Shown here one piece after another: positions 48,862 through 61,479 of a stretch of 64,000 nt of DNA. The notes below the pieces were generated by a model. That model was not told the DNA's origin and did no database searches. It saw only the letters and a list, made by a program, of their open reading frames with translations. The stretch is taken from contig NC_077228.1 in assembly GCF_027887165.1 (NCBI RefSeq), positions 104,647,260 through 104,711,259 on the forward strand, given 5' to 3'. The first letter of the stretch is position 1. Every line of letters begins with the position of its first letter. A program made the translations under genes and the position numbers. This DNA is from Monodelphis domestica (lineage: Eukaryota; Chordata; Mammalia; Didelphimorphia; Didelphidae).

Positions 48862-49518
48862 TATTTTAAATAATAATAATGATAATATGAGCCAAATGAC
48901 ATCCATTCCAGCCAAAACAAGAGAGAAACATCTTGACTCTAGAGCAAAAAGGATTGTATGGGAGTATTCCTGACTCCAACTCCAGTCCTCAGCGAATGGC
49001 ATCATGCAATTGCCTCTAAACAGAGCTTAGAATTCTGGTCATGTCCATTCTGGTTTTCTCACAGCATAGACTTTCCTTCCTGGGCTTTACTGTCCTCAAT
49101 CTATGCCAGCTCTGGACCATTGGAGCTCTTGGGCCATGACTTTCGCCTCCTTCCAACTTATCCCCTTACCCCAAGTCAGTGTTAGAACTTGAAGGGCACC
49201 TGTTGTGCGCTAAAGGAAAACCTGGACTGGCATCAGTTTCCTTAGTTCCTTTCAGATGCCACCTGAGTCAGATCCTTGGTTTAATATGGAATCTTCCCCT
49301 TTCCCCTCACCCCCATCCTTGATCTTCAGTAGACTTGGAATATGGAACCCCTGGGTTAGAATTTTGCCCCTGTCCCTGACTTGCTGGGCAGCTTTGTTGT
49401 TGGACTCTCAGAACTTTAGTTTCTTCTTTAAATATATTTGTCCTGGCATGTTAGGTTGTTAAAGGGAAAAAAGAAAGGGATTTGGTTCTGGACTTGAAGA
49501 TCCCATGAAACAGGACAG
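48862..49518. other. LGR6 intron, nothing recognised
   Basis: No repeat with clear boundaries and no exon. Confidence 0.4.
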
Positions 49519-49519
49519 A

Positions 49520-49880
49520 AGAGAGTTCACAGAATCGCTGAAACTCAAGTGGGAAGGGGCCTCAGAGGCCATTTACTCTCACCCGTCTCTGACCAGGCTT
49601 CCCATTTTCCCGATGCCAGACAAGGGGCCATGCAGACTCCAGGGCAGGGGCCTCTGCTTCCTCCCAAGGCAGCTTATTTTGCTTCTGCATAGCTCCCGAT
49701 GTTAAGAAGTTTTTCCACACCCCAAGCCTAAGTTTGTCTCTCTGAAAATTCCACCCATTGCTTTTAGGTCAGCTCCCTGGGGCCAAGGAGAACAAGTCTA
49801 ATCCTCCTTTCACATGACAGTCTTTCAAATACCTGAAGGCAGTTATCATGTACCCCCTAAAGAATGGGATGCCATGGTGT
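49520..49880 (+). mobile_element. CR1/L3 LINE 3' fragment
   Basis: Begins ACAGAATCGCTGAAACTCAA and AGGGGCCTCAGAGGCCATTT, then GTTAAGAAGTTTTTCCACAC, CAAGCCTAAGTTTGTCTCTC and ACCTGAAGGCAGTTATCATG, in CR1 order. Confidence 0.65.
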
Positions 49881-50865
49881 CACGGCTCCTGGATTCCAAC
49901 TGGGTCTTAGTGAGACTCTGGGGACCTTAGAGCCAGGCAGACACAGATTCCTGGGCAGTGCCCTCCCCTAACCCATCCCTCTCATCTCCATAGCCTGTCC
50001 CCTTCCAGCACCTCAGAAGGGCTCCATGCCCAGTCCAGAACAAGGCCCCCCATTAACTATGTGCAGTGGGCGGAAAAAGGAATGCCCACTTCCCCCTGCC
50101 AGCCGACGCTACGCCAGCTCTCCCTTCCATGCCTGAGCCCCATTCCTGAGTGCAGAGGCCCAGGGTGCTCCTCTCCTCTCTGCTTGCCCTGCCTGGCACC
50201 TGCCAGAAAGCATTTGCCCTAATGGGCCAGCCTGGCACAGGAGGGAGGGGGAATAGGAGTTAAGGGGCCATTGCTCCCCAAGGAAAATGAGAGTGTGTTA
50301 GATCTCCTGGGGGGTCCCTTATGTGTCTTCATAAAGACAACTCTTGAGAGAGTGGGTGGTGAAAATCCCGGGGTTCATTCTCTGAATGCTGAGCGCTCCC
50401 CCTCCCTTCCCCTCAATGGCACTAAAGTCCTTGAAACCTACAGTCTAACTTCCTGCTGTGAGGGCTAAGAGGACCTGGGTTTGGAGGTGTACATTGCCAG
50501 AATTATGAGGAGGGCGAATCACCGAATAGCAGATCTGAAAAGACATTTTGCTCCCTAATTTTACAGGAGAGGAAACAGGCCCAGGAAGATTAATAAAGGA
50601 GTGGCCAGGGGGAGGTGGGTGGGAGTCCCATTTTTCTGGACTTCCAGTTCTTCTCACTATATATTCTACTGTCTGAGGGGGCCCTCTTGAAATCATCTTG
50701 CCCAGTCCCCTGCCTTCAGGCTAAGCTTAATTAAGTCCAGATAGTGCAACTTTTAGGTTACTGTTCTGATTTCTCATCACCCTCTGCCTGGCTTCCCAAT
50801 ACAATCCTTTCTGCTTTAGAGTCAAGATGTTTCTCTTATTCTGGCTGGAATGGATGTCATTGAAT
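49880..50865. other. LGR6 intron, nothing recognised apart from weak MIR pieces
   Basis: A weak reverse MIR piece near 50540-50600 (GGAGAGGAAACAGGCCCAGG). No exon. Confidence 0.4.
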
Positions 50866-50869
50866 CATA

Positions 50870-51070
50870 TTATTATTATTTAAAAATTTTATCTTCCATC
50901 TTAGAATCAATACTATGGATTGGTTTGAAAGCAGAAAAATGGTAAGGGTTAGGCAATGAGTGTCAAGAAACTTGTCTAGGATCACACAGCTAGGAAGTTT
51001 CTGAGGCCATAGATTTGAACCCAAGACCTCCCAACTGGCTCTCTATCCACTGAGGCACCCAGCTGCAGCA
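50870..51070 (-). repeat. SINE-A copy
   Basis: TTATCTTCCATCTTAGAATC, CTTGTCTAGGATCACACAGC, TGAGGCACCCAGCTGCA. A MIR-type piece (51080-51180) follows. Confidence 0.88.
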
Positions 51071-51179
51071 AGTCATATTAGAACTGAAAAGGACATTTCC
51101 AATCTTCAAATCCAACCCCTCCATTTTAGAGATAAGGAAACTGAGACTCAGAGATTTAGTGATTTGCTGGTGTCACAAA

Positions 51180-51835
51180 GTAAATTAACAGTAAGGTTAA
51201 CTTGTCTCTTTGCTCCCAATCTAATCCTCTTTCTGTAGCAGCCGATTCCTTCCCTACTAACAAATCTCTCCCTCTTTTTTTCTTTTCTGGGTTCTGTTCT
51301 GTTATCCTCTCGAGGTGACTCAAGATCTCTGGTGTTCTCAACCAGATTCTCATTCGGGGTCGCATCTGATATCACCTCAGGGGTTCTGGCTCCAGCTCAG
51401 CTTGGCACCAGCCACGTCAGGCTGAGGGAGAGTGACCATTAGTAGAGAAAAACAGAAGCAACATCTGCTTAGGCCAAATTCTGCGAGGCAGGGGATCTCA
51501 AGAACTATTTCCTTCCCCATTGGTAACTGGAATAAGAAAGAGGATGGACCGGGACCATCCCAGATTTCTTTCACTCACAGCCAAGCCAGCAAGTTTTCCA
51601 CAAGGATCTATCCTGACTGTCAAGACCCCTTATCTATTATATGCTTCCCCAACTAGTCATGGGTCTCACTAACTCAGTCTCTTGAACCATTGCTCATTTT
51701 CTAATAGCTCTGATGTTTTTCCTCAATCCAGCCAAGCCAGATCTCTCTGGTCCCATTTAGTCTTCATTTTCTACAGAAAATCTCTAACCTCCCCTGTCCC
51801 AAACCATTGAATGGTTTGTAGATGCTTAATAAATG
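51180..51835. other. LGR6 intron, nothing recognised
   Basis: Unassigned; the end carries a MIR/L2-like tail AGATGCTTAATAAATGCTTG (51821-51840) that abuts the microsatellite. Confidence 0.4.
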
Positions 51836-51840
51836 CTTGT

Positions 51841-52073
51841 TCCCTCCCTCCCTTCCTCCACTTCCTCTCTTCCTATCTTCCTCTATCCCTCCCTCCTTTC
51901 TTTCTCTCCCTTCCTTCCCTCCTTCCTTCCTTCCTTCCTTCCTTCCTTCCTTCCTTCCTTCCTTCCTTCCTTCCTTCCTTCCTTCCTTCCTTCCTTCCTT
52001 CCTTCCTTCCTTCCTTCCTTCCTTCCTTCCTTCCTTCCTTCCTTCCTTCCTTCCTTCCTTCCTTCCTTCTTTC
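51841..52073 (+). repeat. (CCTT)n microsatellite
   Basis: Mixed CT start, then about 150 bases of nearly pure CCTT units from about 51920. Confidence 0.98.
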
Positions 52074-52074
52074 C

Positions 52075-53098
52075 ATATGAGCTTTGTGCTTAAAGGTACC
52101 TGTTAACAAATGTGCCATGTGAGGTTTCTAACTTAGCTCTGGGCAAAGTGTTTGCTGTCCAGGCTGCTGACTCCATTCTATGGCCCCCAGGCAGGGGAGA
52201 AGACTCTATGCTCCCCACCATGCTACTGCCAGTGGGTTTTGTGTTTATCCTGGTCCCAGGTTTAATAGAGGACAGAATGACTCTCCAAACACCCCAAACC
52301 TTTCAGGAGAGAATGAGTACTTAGTCCAAGTCTTGAGTGATTCCCTGGAGAGGGCCATTGGGGGCATGAATGCTTGGCCTTTGGCTTATGGACACTGGCT
52401 GAAGATCAGAAGATGGGGAGATCAAAAGATGGGGAGATCAGTGGCACAGCAGGTGGTCACTTGGAGGCGCCAGAGGCTGCAGCTGCTGCCTCCTCAGTCC
52501 TGGGACTGACCCAGGACTCCCTCCCCTCCTGTTCCCTTCTCCCCAGTCCTTTTCTGGCCAATCAGAAACCCAGACAGACTCCCTTTTGCCCACCAGGGGC
52601 TCCCAAGTTACACTGCTGTCCCAGATGCAGACCAGGAGTGGAAATGGGGCAAGCTCTGACTGGCATTCATGCCAACCTTTGGGGGGCACTCCTCAGGTCT
52701 ACTGGGTACCAGGAAAGAACTTACATCCTTTAAGCCTGTTCTGCTCCCTATACCTAGCTCAGAAGTACAGGAAGAAGCCTGGATATCCTATTTTCTATCT
52801 CAGTTGACTCTCTAATCTCTGACCTTGAATTTCACACTCCTATGGCAGTCTCTTTTTGATCTTATTGTAGCATGAGGGAGCAATGTTAGCATCAGAAAGA
52901 ACTTTCTGGTAGAGACCGAGGGTCACTGTCCCATCTGTTCCTCAAAATACTGGATAAAAGAAGAGGGGCTTTTGATTAGGCAGGCAACTTGGGGGAAGTG
53001 GAGTGCTACCTGGAGAAGATGATACTTCTGGACTCTTGTAAGTCCAGTAGTAGTATAATGGGAGAAAAGAGTCAGTCAGGGGCTATAACAATCATGAC
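52075..53098. other. LGR6 intron, nothing recognised
   Basis: A short duplicated GATGGGGAGATCA occurs near 52410-52440. No exon supported. Confidence 0.4.
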
Positions 53099-53102
53099 AC
53101 AC

Positions 53103-53348
53103 TTGTTGTTCAGTTGTATCCCACTCTTCATGACCCCATTTGGGATTTTCTTAGCAAAGATGCTGGAGTGGCTTGCCATTTCCTTCTCCAGCTCTTTTTA
53201 CAGATGAGGAAACCAAGGTCTACAGGGTTAAGTGACTTGCCCAGGATCTCACAGCTAATAAGTATCGGAAGCCACATTTGAATTTAGGAAGATGAATCTT
53301 TCTGACTCTAGGCCCTGAGCTCTGTCCACTATGCCCCCTTAGCTGCCC
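53103..53348 (-). repeat. SINE-B full-length copy
   Basis: TTGTTGTTCAGTTGTATCCC, TGGGATTTTCTTAGCAAAGA, CAGATGAGGAAACCAAGG, CACTATGCCCCCTTAGCTGC. Confidence 0.9.
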
Positions 53349-53349
53349 C

Positions 53350-53565
53350 ACATAGCATATATTTTATATAAATTCTCTCATTTCCTCCTCACAGAAACCC
53401 TATTCTATTATTCTATTCATTTTACAGATGAGAAAACTGAGTCACAGAGAAGTTAAATTATTTACTCAGGGTCATACAACTAGGAAGTGTCTAAAACAGG
53501 ATTTGAACTCAGGCCTTCCTAACTCCATGTCTGGCACTCTGACTGCTATACCACCTACCTAGATT
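53350..53565 (-). repeat. MIR-type copy
   Basis: TTTTACAGATGAGAAAACTG, TACTCAGGGTCATACAACTA, GACTGCTATACCACCTACC. Confidence 0.78.
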
Positions 53566-53569
53566 TAAC

Positions 53570-54285
53570 TGAACTGAGATAGAACTCGTGCTGGGAAAGG
53601 TACTGGGGATGGTATGTGTCACTCATATGAGATAATATGAGATAATAACTATAAAACAATACTGGGTCTAGTATATAGTAGACATTGCAAATGTTTATTA
53701 TTGTTATTTATCATCATTATTATTTTTATTATTTTGCCTTCCAGGGGCCAGGTGGAGATTTTTCTTGGGGTGGGCAATATTTAATTCCTTCTAGCTACAG
53801 AGATCACTTTACCTCTCGAGGGATCTAGGGAACTCTCTTAAAATTTTCAATTGTAGGGAAGGCGACAGCCTGCACAGATAGAGGGAATTTCCTCATCTGG
53901 GAGCTCCTTGTATCCAAGGCTGCCATGAATGAAATCGCAGATTTAGTCTCTATGTCTATGATATCAGTATGTTGGTGTTTCTACAAATGTGGCAGGTAAT
54001 CGGCTACACACTCTTCAGGAAAGGGGTATCACAGCAGGAGTGGGACGATAGGAACTCTGTGTGTAGGCTCCTTGCAAAGCCTGTGGATGAGGAAAGCCTG
54101 ACGATGGAACAATGGAGAGAGGATATCCCTGGAATGAAGACCGATTTCCCCATAATTGCTCTCTGAGACCCTGCTCATCTTCTACTCCTAGAACCTTTTA
54201 GTTTTTTGCCTTTATTCTCTTACTGGGGAGGAGAACGAGAAGAAGGGCTGGCATGGGAGGAAGAGGAGGAGAAAGGAGAAAGCAA
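53570..54285. other. LGR6 intron, nothing recognised
   Basis: Unassigned sequence with a short TATT-rich patch near 53695-53735. Confidence 0.4.
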
Positions 54286-54289
54286 TAGG

Positions 54290-54440
54290 TGATTTGTGTT
54301 ATAGTTGTCAGATCAAACATGGAGCAAGTCATTTGAAATCTGAGACTCAGTTTACTCACCTGTAAAATGAGAGAACTAGACTGGAACATTGCTAGACTCC
54401 AACTGTAAAGACTTACAGCTTTAACATTCCATAATCCTGT
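54290..54440 (+). repeat. MIR-type relic
   Basis: TGAGACTCAGTTTACTCACC and TGTAAAATGAGAGAACTAGA. Confidence 0.6.
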
Positions 54441-54969
54441 TGGCGAGGGGCAGGGAACAGAGTGGTCATTGGTTTTATTCATAGTTTTCATACGAATTTC
54501 AGGGAAATTTGCAGGTTCAGTCCAGGATGGGTCAAGTGGGTTGGCCCAGTCTGGAAAAAAAATGGACAGGTTTGGGTGTTGGATCTATCTGACTGCCCTG
54601 GTGGGTGGTCCTGTGCAGCTTAGTGTGTTAGGGTGGATTTGCTTTTTCCTTCTCTAGACATCAGGACTTGAAAGGGAAGAGAAAGGAAGAGGAAAGAGAG
54701 ACACCATCCAGCTAGGACAGTAGGCACTGAACAACCCAGGGAGGTGAAGGAGGAACCCTGAAGAAAAAAAGGCCTTCCCCCATCCCCCTCAACTTTCTGC
54801 CTTCGACACACCCCTGCCTGTCTGTTTATCCGGTAAAATAAAGGCAGCAGGACTAGGAGCTTCAGCTAAACAAACTACAGCAAATGCTGGGATCTCAGCA
54901 CAAAGCCAAGACCCTACCTTCTGGGTTCCTTGGCTTTCTCTGGATGCCTCACCCACCCCACCTGTCTCC

Positions 54970-54972
<3 letters not shown>

Positions 54973-55021
<49 letters not shown>
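54973..55021 (+). repeat. (AC)n microsatellite
   Basis: About 24 uninterrupted AC units. Confidence 0.98.
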
Positions 55022-55024
<3 letters not shown>

Positions 55025-55339
55025 TGTGCACCTCCTTGGGTTGGAGAGGTGGAGGAGGAGGGTGGATTATTCTGGCTATAATAATAATAGCTCATATCAG
55101 CATAATGCTCTGTGGCTCCCAAAGGGCAAGCCTTGGGACAATTCCGTGAGGTGGGTAGGAGCTTTGAAGCATTTAGGGGATCTATGATTTCATCAATTTG
55201 AGTTTTCCTTCCATGGGTGAAAATCTCAACTCTTCCATTTTTTCTCATCCATTCTCATCAATGGCTTCCAAAGACCTTTCACCCAATTTACTGAAAGTCC
55301 TCCTTCCCCAAGTTCTGTTGATATGATCATGATGAATAT

Positions 55340-55530
55340 TTATGTAGTTTCATAAAGTTTACAAAATGATTTCTTCACATGGCAGATAGGAAGAGCATTA
55401 TCTCTATTTTTATAGAAGAAGGCTAAGGGACTGGTTTAGAATTACACAGCAACTAAGTGTCAGAGTGGGGATTTGAACCCATCTCCTGGCTCCAGGTCTT
55501 GGAAAGAGTCTCCTAATTGTTTCCATTACA
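55340..55530 (-). repeat. MIR-type relic
   Basis: CATAAAGTTTACAAAATG, ATTATCTCTATTTTTATAGA, GTGGGGATTTGAACCCATCT. Confidence 0.6.
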
Positions 55531-55534
55531 CCAG

Positions 55535-57100
55535 GCTACTGCCCTCAGGCTGAGCATCTGTTATCTCTCCCTCTTGCTACATGACCAGCTCACTTCTTTT
55601 TCCAGCTTTCCATGTCCTTGGTGTCCTTCACACCTATTCTGGCAACAGAGCCATTGGCGGCAACTTACTCCAACCTCCTTGTTCCTACCATGTGTCTTTC
55701 CATTGCCCTTTCGGATTACTTATAATTTTGATTCTTTGAAGATCAAGTGTTCCATGATTCTTATCTACAGAGCAATCCTTGGAGAATGTTTAGGTAAAAA
55801 AGTTGGACATTTCCAGCATGGGGAAGTTGGAAATAACTGAAAACACTATGATATATCCCCAAAGCAGTTCAAGTCTGAGTTCTTTACCCACTAAACAATG
55901 GGCCCAGATAATTTTTCAGTTATATTTCCTAAAACACGTACACATGTGAATACATGTTATGTATGTATACAAATACACATAATATATATGTATGTATATA
56001 CACCCACCCACATATATATAATTAAATGAGTTGCCCATCCACATGCATTTCATAATCTGAGCAATTTCTTTTTCATCCACTTGCTTTTTCAAGTATAAAT
56101 GGTTAGATAGACATTAATGTCTGACATTGCTCTGGATTCCATGGAAAAGACTTGTATTTTAGGGCTCCCTATAATTAATGCCATGTCAGTTTGAATAGGA
56201 AACCTTGGGATCAGTAGGGAAACTCTTTGTTTGGGTCTTATAAAGAGCCCCATTCATGACACTGGTGAACAATTGAGGTGAATGTCTCTCTGTTTCACAG
56301 CTCTCTTTGATGTTAAGTCATTGGTGCCAGCAAAGTGGAAGTTGTGGCAAATTCTCTGGGGCAAAAAAGCTTCAAGTCCAGGCTGGGAGACAGATAGCGT
56401 CTCTCTTATGGGATGGTCTGCCTGGATAGGTTCAGATAAGATCATCACTAGCTTGACCATAGAGTAATGAGTTTCTCAGCGGTACTGATTTTTGAAGGCT
56501 GCTTACTAAATTAGAGAGATCTTTTCATCTGCCTCCCTAGAGAGTATACCCACATCAACAAAAGCAAGGGTCCTTGAAGTATTGATGTTAATACTTAGTC
56601 ATTCAGCATCTGTCTTAGTCACAGAATTTTGATATAAAAAGGAAAATATTTTACTTGCAAAGAGTCTTCCTTCGAGGCTTCATTTACGAGTCAAATATTT
56701 TTTTTGAAAATTAGTGAATAAGCACATAGCAAGATGAAATATTTTCTGTACCTCTCAATCAAGTGTGAGACCAAAATGTGGTCTTTTATAGAGAAAGCCA
56801 TTTGGGAAAGCTGGCCTGGTGGCTCATGCTGTCAACAAGGATTTCCAAGGACACTCCAGGATTTTATAGAGATCAATAGTTTGATGTTTTTTTCAATTGC
56901 ATTTAAATTTTTTTAGTGCTGGATAAGTCATTTCTGATCTTTTCTTCTCTTTCTGGAGTCCTTCCCTCCATTAAATATCTTGAAAAATTGATCTCTAAGT
57001 GCCTGTAAAACATCTCCAGCACATATTTCTTCTGTATGCCTTTGTTCAGATCCAGATACTCTCACCAACTTCATCTTAAGTTCCCATAACTACTTCCTCA
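55535..57100. other. LGR6 intron, AT-rich, unassigned
   Basis: Includes an alternating purine-pyrimidine patch with ACACGTACACATGTG and TATATGTATGTATATA at 55935-56025. No exon supported. Confidence 0.4.
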
Positions 57101-57166
57101 AATATTAATTCAGTACAATTCCATTAAACACCTACTGTCTACAAAGCACTGTGCTAACTCCTTGGT

Positions 57167-57395
57167 GTTGTTGTTGGTCAGTTGTTTCAGTTGTGTCTGA
57201 CTTTTGGTGGCAAAGAGACTGAACTAGTTTTCCATTTTCTTCTCCAGCTCATTCTACAGATGAGGCAATTGATGCAAACAGAGTTAAGAAACTTGCCTAA
57301 CATCACACAGTTGCTAAGTGTCTGAGGCTAGATTTGAACTCAAGTCTTCCTGACTCCAGACTGATACTCTAGCCATTGTGCCCCTAGATGCTCAA
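57167..57395 (-). repeat. SINE-B copy
   Basis: GTTGTTGGTCAGTTGTTTCA, TCTACAGATGAGGCAATTGA, AAACTTGCCTAACATCACAC, GCCATTGTGCCCCTAGATGC. Confidence 0.88.
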
Positions 57396-57399
57396 TTCC

Positions 57400-58295
57400 T
57401 TGGTAGGAATATAAATTTCTAATAAGACATAGTTACCTCCCCCATGGAGCTTACAATCTATTAGGATACAGTCTGGTAGGCTCCCACTCTGGGACATCCA
57501 ACGCACAAATACTATCCAATATCCAGTAGTCTCCCAGTCTAGCAAAATATGCATTGGGATTGGTAGCACCCAAATATGGTGGGTGCCAGATACTGTCGCT
57601 AATGAAAAAAGACCACCATCAAAAGCCCTGGCCATTTCTGCTTGTCATTCTTCAGAATTTGCCAACAAATGCTCTTGAGGAGCATGTCTCTAATTTCCAG
57701 TTCTCTCCAGTCTCATTTTCTCCTCTCTTGTTGTTCCTATTTTGCAAGTGAACCTGAACTCCAAACCAGTTGCCCTGGGCTGCCGTGCTTCTGCCTTTGG
57801 CACAGAGATTGATAATTTGTTGGCTGAGTCAGTTTCTGGATCCTTTAACCATTGTCACTTTGCACTAAGAAACAGTGATTGAACCACTGTCTTTACTTTT
57901 GTCCACTTTCTTCCTTTCTTTCTTTTTTTGGTTGATAGCTTGTTTAAACAGGTGGGATGGGAGCAGCTGTAATCACATGTAGTGTCTTCTCCTCCTCTCT
58001 GTCGTTTCTTCCACTGTGGTGTTTATTTTGACCTTTGTTCTACCAGTCGATGATATGACTGCACACAGACAGCTGATTCCGAAAAGACTAGCACATCTGC
58101 ATGCAATCATTTCCTGTCTGTTAATACAGAGTCAGTTTCTTTCTTCTTTTTTTAATACCATTCAATGCTCCCTATGTCTGGTGAATTCCAGTTATCTTCT
58201 TTGACAAAAGTATCCGTGATGGATAGGCTCGATGAGCTTTTACACAAACTGCAAGCTTCTACCTTCTTTCCTTTCTTAATCCCAAGCTTGGAAGA
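57400..58295. other. LGR6 intron, unassigned
   Basis: No recognised repeat boundaries or exon. Confidence 0.4.
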
Positions 58296-58299
58296 ACAA

Positions 58300-58606
58300 A
58301 TATCATTAGCCTAATTTTATAGCTAAGGAGCTTGAGCCTCAGAGATATAAAGTGACTTACAGCTAGTAAAGGAGAGAGCCATGCCTTGAACTCCAATCTT
58401 TTTTTTTTTTTAATAAACCCTTACCTTCCGTATTGGCTCCCATGTATTGGCTCCAAGGCAGAAGAGCAGTAAGGTTTAGGCAACGGGGGTTAAGTGACTT
58501 GCCCAGGGTCACACAGCTGGGAAGTGTCTGAGGCCAAATTTGAACCTAGGACTTCCCATCTCTAGGTCTGGCTCTCAATCCACTGAGCTACCCAGCTGCC
58601 CCCCTC
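58300..58606 (-). repeat. MIR relic followed by SINE-A copy
   Basis: MIR piece to 58398; SINE-A from the T run: AAACCCTTACCTTCCGTATT, GTGACTTGCCCAGGGTCACA, GAGCTACCCAGCTGCCCCCC. Confidence 0.9.
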
Positions 58607-58879
58607 AGGTCTTCTGACTCAAAGTCCAAGACTCTACTATGCCAGAGAGGTTGGTCATTTTTCTGGAAAGAACACCCCAAACTGTAGGTTCCTGTCTCAG
58701 GTTTGGAAAATGAAGGGGGGAAAAGCAGAGGGAAGAGGAGACAGAGCCCTTATCCTCAGAGTGTTCCCATTTTGATGGGGGAAGCATGCAATCTGACTTT
58801 GGGTCTCTCTCAGGGTGGTAGAGAAGGTATAGAACCCTCAGGGAGCACCTAGCCTATTGGGGAGATAAAAATCATCATA

Positions 58880-59072
58880 GAGGGCAGGGAAGTGACTCAG
58901 TAGATTGAGAGCCAGGACTGGAGATGGAAGCTACTGGGTTCAAATCCAACTTCAGACACTTCCTAGCTGTGTGACCCTGGGCAAGTCATTTAACCCACAT
59001 TGCCTCGCCTTTACCATTCTTCTGCCTTAGAACTAATACAAAGCATTGATTCTAAGATGGAAAGGTAAAGAC
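58880..59072 (+). repeat. SINE-A copy
   Basis: AGGGCAGGGAAGTGACTCAG, GTTCAAATCCAACTTCAGAC, GATTCTAAGATGGAAAGGTA. Confidence 0.92.
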
Positions 59073-59074
59073 TT

Positions 59075-59765
59075 ATCTTAACCAGGATACCACCTGAAAG
59101 ACAGAAAAACTATAGCAAATGATACACTTGGCCATAACTGTAGACTGACCTAACTGTTGTAGGGAATGTTGGAGGACCAGAACCTGGTGGAGTTAAGCAC
59201 AGAAGGCATACTGGAGAAGGCAGTCAAGCAGGATTTGTAAGGAGAAGAAAGGCATGGTTATTAGATGGTTTGGGAAAGGCCACTTCAACCAGAGGTATGG
59301 CAGGAGGGGATGGGAAATAAGGAGCAAATTTACCTGGTTGGGAGAAAGAGAGTGAGCCAGGGAGAAGCTGGATGAGTTAGGTGAGATGGAGAGGTGACTG
59401 GGTGGTTGTATTCATTATCATCCTTAAAATGTACTCTCTGGTTGGGATGGTGGTTTATGAACACTTTTGAGTGTTTTCATTCACCATATTTCTTCTGCCA
59501 TCCATATGGCCACCTGCATCAGTGTGTCTGCCTTGTGGTGCGCTGGTTGGGGTGGGTCATTCCCTTCTTCCATGGGGCACCATGTTTGTGAACTCTCTCT
59601 GGATAGCACCCAGCAAAGTCATGTGGAATTGAGCAGTATTCCTTCCTAAGGATGCTGAGTTTGGCACAAGGGGCAACTGGGGGGTCACTTTGGCTTTCAG
59701 CTCACTCTTCTGCTGAGCCTTCTCTGTGCCAGTTGTGGTCCCTGTCCTCAAAGAACTTGCAATCT
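59075..59765. other. LGR6 intron, unassigned
   Basis: Purine-rich start resembling the old dispersed repeat at 28345-29650; no exon. Confidence 0.4.
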
Positions 59766-59767
59766 AC

Positions 59768-59958
59768 TTTTATTTTATTTTTAAACCCTTACTTTATGCC
59801 CTAGTGGCAACTCCAAGACAGAAAGGCAAGGGCTAGGCAAAGGGAGTTAAGTGATTTGCCCAAGGTCCCATAGGTAGGAAGAATCTGAGGCCAGTTTGAA
59901 CCCAGGACCTCCCATCTCTAAAGCCTGGTACTCTATCCACTGTGCTACCTAACTGCCT
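59768..59958 (-). repeat. SINE-A copy
   Basis: TTTAAACCCTTACTTTATGC, GTGATTTGCCCAAGGTCCCA, GTGCTACCTAACTGCCT. Confidence 0.88.
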
Positions 59959-60059
59959 CTACAATCTAGTTTTAATTTACTTTACTTTAATTTACAATCT
60001 ATTTATAGACTTATTTCATGTTATTTTCACGTCTATGTATTACATTCTAATCAACCTGG

Positions 60060-60400
60060 CTTATTTGCTGTTCACCTTGAACATGGCATCTCCCACCTCT
60101 CCATCTTTGTCCTGGCTGTTCACATACTTGAAACATATTCCCTCTTCAACTCTGTCCTGTAGCAGCCTTAACTTCTCAGGCCATGTCCTTGCTACTTCCT
60201 CTATTAAATCTTTGCTCATCCTTCTGGAGGTTATTATTCTTTCCTTCCTCATATCATCAGGCCAAAATTTGCCTGTCGTATTTATTCTTCCAGTAGAATG
60301 TAAGCTCTTTGAGGGCAGGGACTATTTTTCATTTTGTTTTGGTATCCCTAGAACAGTGTCTTGAACAGAGTAGGTGCTTAATAAATATTAGTACTGTATT
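60060..60400 (+). mobile_element. L2 LINE 3' end
   Basis: AGAATGTAAGCTCTTTGAGG, GCAGGGACTATTTTTCATTT, CTAGAACAGTGTCTTGAACA, GTAGGTGCTTAATAAATATT: the classical L2 tail. Confidence 0.78.
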
Positions 60401-60527
60401 TCATTGCATTACATTGTATTGTATTGCACTGTATCGCATTCTCTACACAGTCCCTTGATGTATACAAAGTACTTTCCTCATAAGAATCCTGTGAGGTAGA
60501 TACTAAATTATTATTTTCCCTGTCTTA

Positions 60528-60777
60528 TATTGTTGTCCAGTCATACTTGATTCTTTTGGACCCCATTTCAAAATAGGTTTTTCTGGCAAAGATACCAGAG
60601 TGATTGCCATTTCCCTTCCCCTTTCATTTTACAGATGAGGAAACGGAGGCAAACAGGGTTAAGAGACTTATCCAGGGTCACACAGCCAGTAAGTGTCTGA
60701 GGCTGGATTCAAACTCAGGAAGATGTCTCCTTGATTCCAAGCCCACCACCTTACCCACTAGGCTACCTCACTGCCCT
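60528..60777 (-). repeat. SINE-B copy
   Basis: TATTGTTGTCCAGTCATACT, TTTTTCTGGCAAAGATACCA, TACAGATGAGGAAACGGAGG, GGCTACCTCACTGCCC. Confidence 0.9.
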
Positions 60778-61177
60778 GTCCTTCTCTTATAGGTGCAAAA
60801 TTTGAGGCCTCAAGAGGTCACTCAGCTAATAAAGGTCAAAATCAGGTCTCGAACCCAGATTTGTCTAACTCTGGGTCAGGTTTTCTTCCCATTTGGGAAC
60901 TCTTCCACACTGCCGCCACAGGCTAGATGTGTCTTTTCCTGGCCCTCCCCTTCTACACATCTGAGGCAAGATGAGTTTTGGAATGGCAATTTTAAAAGAA
61001 AGGCAGATGCTGAATGACCTGAAATGATAATGATAATTCTTGGCCTCAAAGAAGAGCTAGAAGAAGGCACTTCCCTCCCTTTGAGGAGGTGGGAGGGAGA
61101 CCATGAGAGTGTAATACTATAGCTGTCACACTTTTTCAGTGTTTCCTTGACTTTTGCGGAAATTGTTTTCTCTTTTT

Positions 61178-61370
61178 CACTCCCCCCCCCCCCCCAATCT
61201 TTACTTTTTGTCTTAGTACTTCTATGAAGAGTGGGAAGGACTAAGCAGAGGGGGTGAAGTGACTTGCCCAGGGTCACCCAGGTCAGAAGTGGTCTGGCTA
61301 GGATCTAAACCCAAGTCTTTCTGATTTCGAATCCAGTGCTTTTCTCACCATGACACAGGTTTGAATTTCA
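61178..61370 (-). repeat. Diverged SINE-A copy with poly-C start
   Basis: A run of about 15 C, then CAATCTTTACTTTTTGTCTT, GTGACTTGCCCAGGGTCACC, GCTTTTCTCACCATGAC. Confidence 0.75.
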
Positions 61371-61479
61371 GCTCTGCTCTTTGCTAGCGTTGGGACAGAA
61401 AGCAATCAACTTTCCCTCTCTGGGCCTCAGTCTCCTCTTCTGTAAAAGGAAAAGGTTTTAAAGATGATCTCTGCAGTCT